Of a stretch of 6,818 nucleotides of DNA, positions 5,144-6,818 are shown piece after piece. The stretch comes from Microcaldota archaeon (GTDB taxonomy: Archaea > Micrarchaeota > Micrarchaeia > Micrarchaeales > Micrarchaeaceae), in contig DAHXLV010000046.1 of NCBI GenBank assembly GCA_027365815.1, forward strand, positions 1 through 6,818. Reading direction: 5' to 3'. Both the position numbers and the translations under genes were made by a program. Below the pieces are notes generated by a model, which made no database searches, had not been told where the DNA came from, and saw only the letters and a list, made by a program, of their open reading frames with translations. Positions within the stretch are counted from its first letter, which is position 1. The number at the start of each line of letters is the position of its first letter.

Positions 5144-5485
5144 TCACTTCTTGAAGTCTGCGATGGCATCCTCGACCAGCTGGCTGTACGAGAGAGCCGG
5201 ACCTCCGCCCATGAGCACACCCACCCATCCCGATTCGCGGATCTCCTCCGCAGTGGCTCCACAGTCGAATGCGGCCTTCACATGATATGCTATGCACCAT
5301 TCGCAGTGGCCGGTTATTGACAGGGCTACTGCCATAAGCTCCTTTGTTTTCTTATCCAGGGCGCCTGGCCTCTCTATTGCCTCCAGCAGCTCCATGAACT
5401 TGCCTATCTGCGATGGGCTGTCCTTCTGCCATTTCCCTACAGATTCATAGAACTCGTCCAAAAGCGCTTTCATGTCTCTTTTCAT
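5144..5485 (-). CDS. Carboxymuconolactone decarboxylase / AhpD-like protein
   Basis: This gene encodes 113 residues of the all-helical CMD/AhpD fold, a normal length for the family. The conserved redox and active-site segment is HCEWCIAYH (60-68), with C61xxC64 and H68. This pattern belongs to AhpD-like alkylhydroperoxidases rather than to true decarboxylases, which lack the cysteine pair. It likely acts as a cytosolic thiol-dependent peroxidase or disulfide reductase; the electron donor is unknown. The start at 5485 is fixed by GGTGAT three bases upstream and by where family similarity begins (MKALLDEFYE). A longer reading of the same frame to 5749 is open but shows no family similarity and overlaps the promoter of the next gene. 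It diverges from the small membrane protein. Confidence 0.9.
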   Translation of the reverse strand: MKRDMKALLDEFYESVGKWQKDSPSQIGKFMELLEAIERPGALDKKTKELMAVALSITGHCEWCIAYHVKAAFDCGATAEEIRESGWVGVLMGGGPALSYSQLVEDAIADFKK

Positions 5486-5488
5486 CCC

Positions 5489-5494
5489 ATCACC
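5489..5494 (-). promoter_or_regulatory. Shine-Dalgarno site of the AhpD-like gene
   Basis: The minus strand reads GGTGAT three bases before ATG 5485. This decides the start in favour of the 113-residue protein. Confidence 0.7.
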
Positions 5495-5513
5495 GTTTAA
5501 TGCCACGCAGGCA

Positions 5514-5523
5514 AGGATTATAC
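5514..5523 (-). promoter_or_regulatory. Possible TATA box of the AhpD-like gene
   Basis: The minus strand reads CGTATAATCC, which would start transcription close to 5492, right at the RBS. A TTTATTATT stretch near 5578-5586 is an alternative with a leader of about 70 nt. Neither can be settled by eye. Confidence 0.3.
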
Positions 5524-5644
5524 GTGTTTTGGCAGCTGCTGGAAAAAGCATAAGCAAGCCAGCCGATTGGCGCCTACCTAATAATAAACTGACCAAAACC
5601 ACGAAGCAGAAGATGTGCGTCAGGCCCATCTCGGACAAAGAACC

Positions 5645-5654
5645 TTTAAATAAG
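5645..5654 (+). promoter_or_regulatory. TATA box of the small membrane protein gene
   Basis: TTTAAATAAG is centred about 25 bases before ATG 5674. This predicts a leaderless transcript. A weak AAGGT match at 5662-5666 could act as an RBS if transcription starts earlier. Confidence 0.65.
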
Positions 5655-5673
5655 TTAAAAAGAAGGTAATAGC

Positions 5674-5865
5674 ATGGAAAGCCTAGGTATCGGATTGATT
5701 GTTGCTGGTGGTTTCCTATTCGGGATAGGTATTGGGCATCTAGTGTCATTTGCTAGTACATTTGCTACCGTTGGCGTTATCGTGATGGCTTTAGGTCTAG
5801 TTGCCTTATTCTGGAGACCTGTTTTCAGGGGAAGGACGCGGAAAGGTAATAGGAGTCGCACCTGA
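5674..5865 (+). CDS. Small two-helix membrane protein, unknown function
   Basis: This gene encodes 63 residues with two hydrophobic helices: about 4-24 (LGIGLIVAGGFLFGIGIGHLV) and about 28-47 (FATVGVIVMALGLVALFW, preceded by a short Ser/Thr turn). A strongly basic tail (RGRTRKGNRSRT) follows, predicting a hairpin in the membrane with the tail inside. Many glycines in both helices suggest tight packing or oligomerisation. It is not recognised as a named family. A well-placed TATA box supports expression. Codons are more AT-rich than in the exporter operon but less so than in the Fic gene. It could be a holin-like, toxin-like or housekeeping small protein; nothing in the sequence decides. Confidence 0.65.
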   Translation: MESLGIGLIVAGGFLFGIGIGHLVSFASTFATVGVIVMALGLVALFWRPVFRGRTRKGNRSRT

Positions 5866-5955
5866 AGCGCATCGCCCGAAGCATGAGCGAGGCTTGAAAT
5901 AGCGTGTACTTGAGATGTATCTAAACACTTGTCGAGATACCCATATTAATTCTAT
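5866..5955. other. Non-coding gap with weak dyads
   Basis: No ORF with family similarity, tRNA or known RNA is visible here. The stretch contains GTATCT/AGATAC arms (5917-5922, 5935-5940), which could form a weak hairpin after the membrane protein gene. A poor 8-of-10 match to the Fic half-site lies at 5929-5938. I see no clear T-rich terminator. Confidence 0.4.
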
Positions 5956-6032
5956 ATGTCCACATAAACTCAAATATATCAATTTGTGGACATTATGTCC
6001 ACAAGACTTAAATATCTTAATGTTGTAGACAT
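5956..6032. promoter_or_regulatory. Four-half-site operator array upstream of fic
   Basis: A perfect 10-bp inverted repeat with one central base (arms TTGTGGACAT 5984-5993 and ATGTCCACAA 5995-6004) touches the upstream side of the Fic TATA box, where TFB would bind. The half-site recurs as ATGTCCACAT (5956-5965) and TTGTAGACAT (6023-6032). These outer copies are exact mirror positions about base 5994, so the array is one nested dyad. Same-orientation copies are 39 bp apart. Such a layout suits a cooperative dimeric repressor, possibly the winged-helix tail common in archaeal Fic proteins, which would lie off the window here. Confidence 0.7.
6006..6016 (+). promoter_or_regulatory. TATA box of the Fic gene
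   Basis: ACTTAAATATC is centred 26 bases before GTG 6037, predicting a leaderless transcript that begins at the start codon. It lies between inner and outer repressor half-sites. Confidence 0.65.
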
Positions 6033-6036
6033 ACAT

Positions 6037-6818
6037 GTGTCATTTATAGAAAAGCAAAGGCATGGAAAACATTACTATTATTACCTAGTCAAGAATGTCA
6101 GAATATCCCCTACAAAGGCCAAAAAGGTAAGAATATTTCTAGGTAGAGGAGTTCCAAAGCATGAGGAATTACAAAAATATTTCTTAGAAATAGAGAAAAA
6201 GGCCGTTTCAGAATATAGCGGCAAGCGGCTATCTAAGGAGTTGATTGGGCGGCTAGAAGACTTAAGAGCGTCCATAGTGGTATTCCATAAAACACCTAGT
6301 GACGCCTTGCCAAAGGATTTTCTGGTACGTTATACCTATAACACTAACGCAATTGAGGGAAATAGGTTGACGCTCAGGCAGACTGCGCTTGTGCTTGCTG
6401 ATAAAATAGCACCAGAAGGGGCGAGAACAAACGATGTTATTGAGGCTTTGAACTCTTTAGACGCTTGGGAGTTTGTAAAAAAATACAAAGGTAGATTAAA
6501 TAAGAAATTTGTATGTAAAGTTCAATACGAGATAACAAAAAATACCATTTGTAGAATACAGGGAGATTATAGAGACAGTGAAGTAAGGATAGGGGGATCT
6601 GAGCATATCCCACCAAAACCATCAGAAGTTCCTCCTCTGATGCAAAAACTGTTTGAGGAGTACAATGAATTGAAGAAAGAGTTGCACCCCATAGAACTAG
6701 CCACGCTGATACATAACAAACTAGTCAAAATACACCCATTTACTGATGGCAATGGGAGAACTTCAAGACTTCTGATGAATTGGATTTTGCAAAGGAATCG
6801 CTTTCCGGCGGTGATAAT
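6037..6818 (+). CDS. Class II Fic-family protein (partial at right edge)
   Basis: The reading frame is open to the window end, giving 260 residues. The catalytic Fic motif HPFTDGNGRTSR (233-244) matches HPFx(D/E)GN(G/K)RxxR, with H233 as catalytic base and the GNGR loop for ATP phosphates. Such enzymes usually move AMP from ATP to Ser, Thr or Tyr hydroxyls of target proteins. An inhibitory helix motif, TNAIEGN (103-109), lies before the domain; E107 would block the ATP gamma-phosphate site, defining class II self-inhibited Fic. The first 35 residues (EKQRHGKHYYYYLVKNVRIS then KKVRIFLGRG) form a beta-hairpin-like module common to archaeal Fic proteins. GTG 6037 is preferred over ATG 5995, because the latter would put the TATA box inside the gene and the GTG matches where homologues begin. 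The sequence is AT-rich with frequent AGA and ATA codons. The C-terminus, often a winged helix, is missing. Confidence 0.92.
   Translation, partial: MSFIEKQRHGKHYYYYLVKNVRISPTKAKKVRIFLGRGVPKHEELQKYFLEIEKKAVSEYSGKRLSKELIGRLEDLRASIVVFHKTPSDALPKDFLVRYTYNTNAIEGNRLTLRQTALVLADKIAPEGARTNDVIEALNSLDAWEFVKKYKGRLNKKFVCKVQYEITKNTICRIQGDYRDSEVRIGGSEHIPPKPSEVPPLMQKLFEEYNELKKELHPIELATLIHNKLVKIHPFTDGNGRTSRLLMNWILQRNRFPAVI

Noticed and set aside
5486..5749. N-terminal extension of the AhpD-like protein to 201 residues
   Set aside because: Family similarity begins at ATG 5485 with a strong RBS, and the extension overlaps the divergent gene and its TATA box.
5995..6036. ATG 5995 as the Fic start
   Set aside because: It lies inside the operator palindrome and upstream of the TATA box; GTG 6037 matches the predicted transcription start and the usual N-terminus.
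5806..6752. Minus-strand ORFs of 61-76 codons across the gap and the Fic gene
   Set aside because: Composition is random-like, and they run through the operator array and opposite the Fic frame.
1..6818. CRISPR array, insertion-sequence ends or rRNA
   Set aside because: No regularly spaced repeats, no transposase and no rRNA-like sequence were seen; the only short repeats are the promoter elements listed.

Overview
The window is archaeal chromosomal DNA. The genes sit behind TATA-type promoters (TTTAAATAT-like boxes about 26 nt before the inferred start). Ribosome binding sites, where present, match AGGTGA/GGTGAT. Several genes look leaderless, and the tRNA has no encoded CCA. The compact layout, frequent AGG and ATA codons and many very small proteins fit a small-genome archaeon, perhaps a Micrarchaeota/DPANN or Thermoplasmata-like lineage. 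That placement is a weak guess, because no marker gene is present.

Region 1 (1-1056): a complete tyrosine recombinase gene on the minus strand starts one base after the 3' end of a tRNA-Lys(UUU) gene. This is the classic signature of an element integrated at a tRNA 3' end. The element would extend off the left edge, and everything to the right of the tRNA would be host chromosome.

Region 2 (1074-3669): a B12-binding-type radical SAM protein and a PadR-family repressor lie on the minus strand. A 56-residue Cys-rich/coiled-coil protein and a CDGSH iron-sulfur protein lie on the plus strand. The PadR gene and the Cys-rich gene diverge from one palindromic TATA region. A textbook PadR operator (ATGT-N8-ACAT) lies over the PadR start codon.

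Region 3 (3676-5485): a DUF1634 membrane protein overlaps a TauE/SafE-type anion exporter by 4 bp. A 45-residue two-CxxC protein (DUF5679-like) diverges from them. A CxxC carboxymuconolactone decarboxylase/AhpD-like protein follows. Two convergent pairs in this stretch each have only 6 bp between stop codons. Regions 2 and 3 together have a thiol, iron-sulfur and sulfur-export flavour. A common redox or sulfur theme is inference only.

Region 4 (5645-6818): a leaderless two-helix small membrane protein is followed by an AT-rich gap. The 5' two-thirds or so of a class II Fic AMP-transferase gene then runs off the right edge. Its promoter carries four copies of a 10-bp half-site arranged as one nested dyad, which suggests tight autoregulation. 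Its base composition is much more AT-rich than the exporter region, which suggests an acquired gene.
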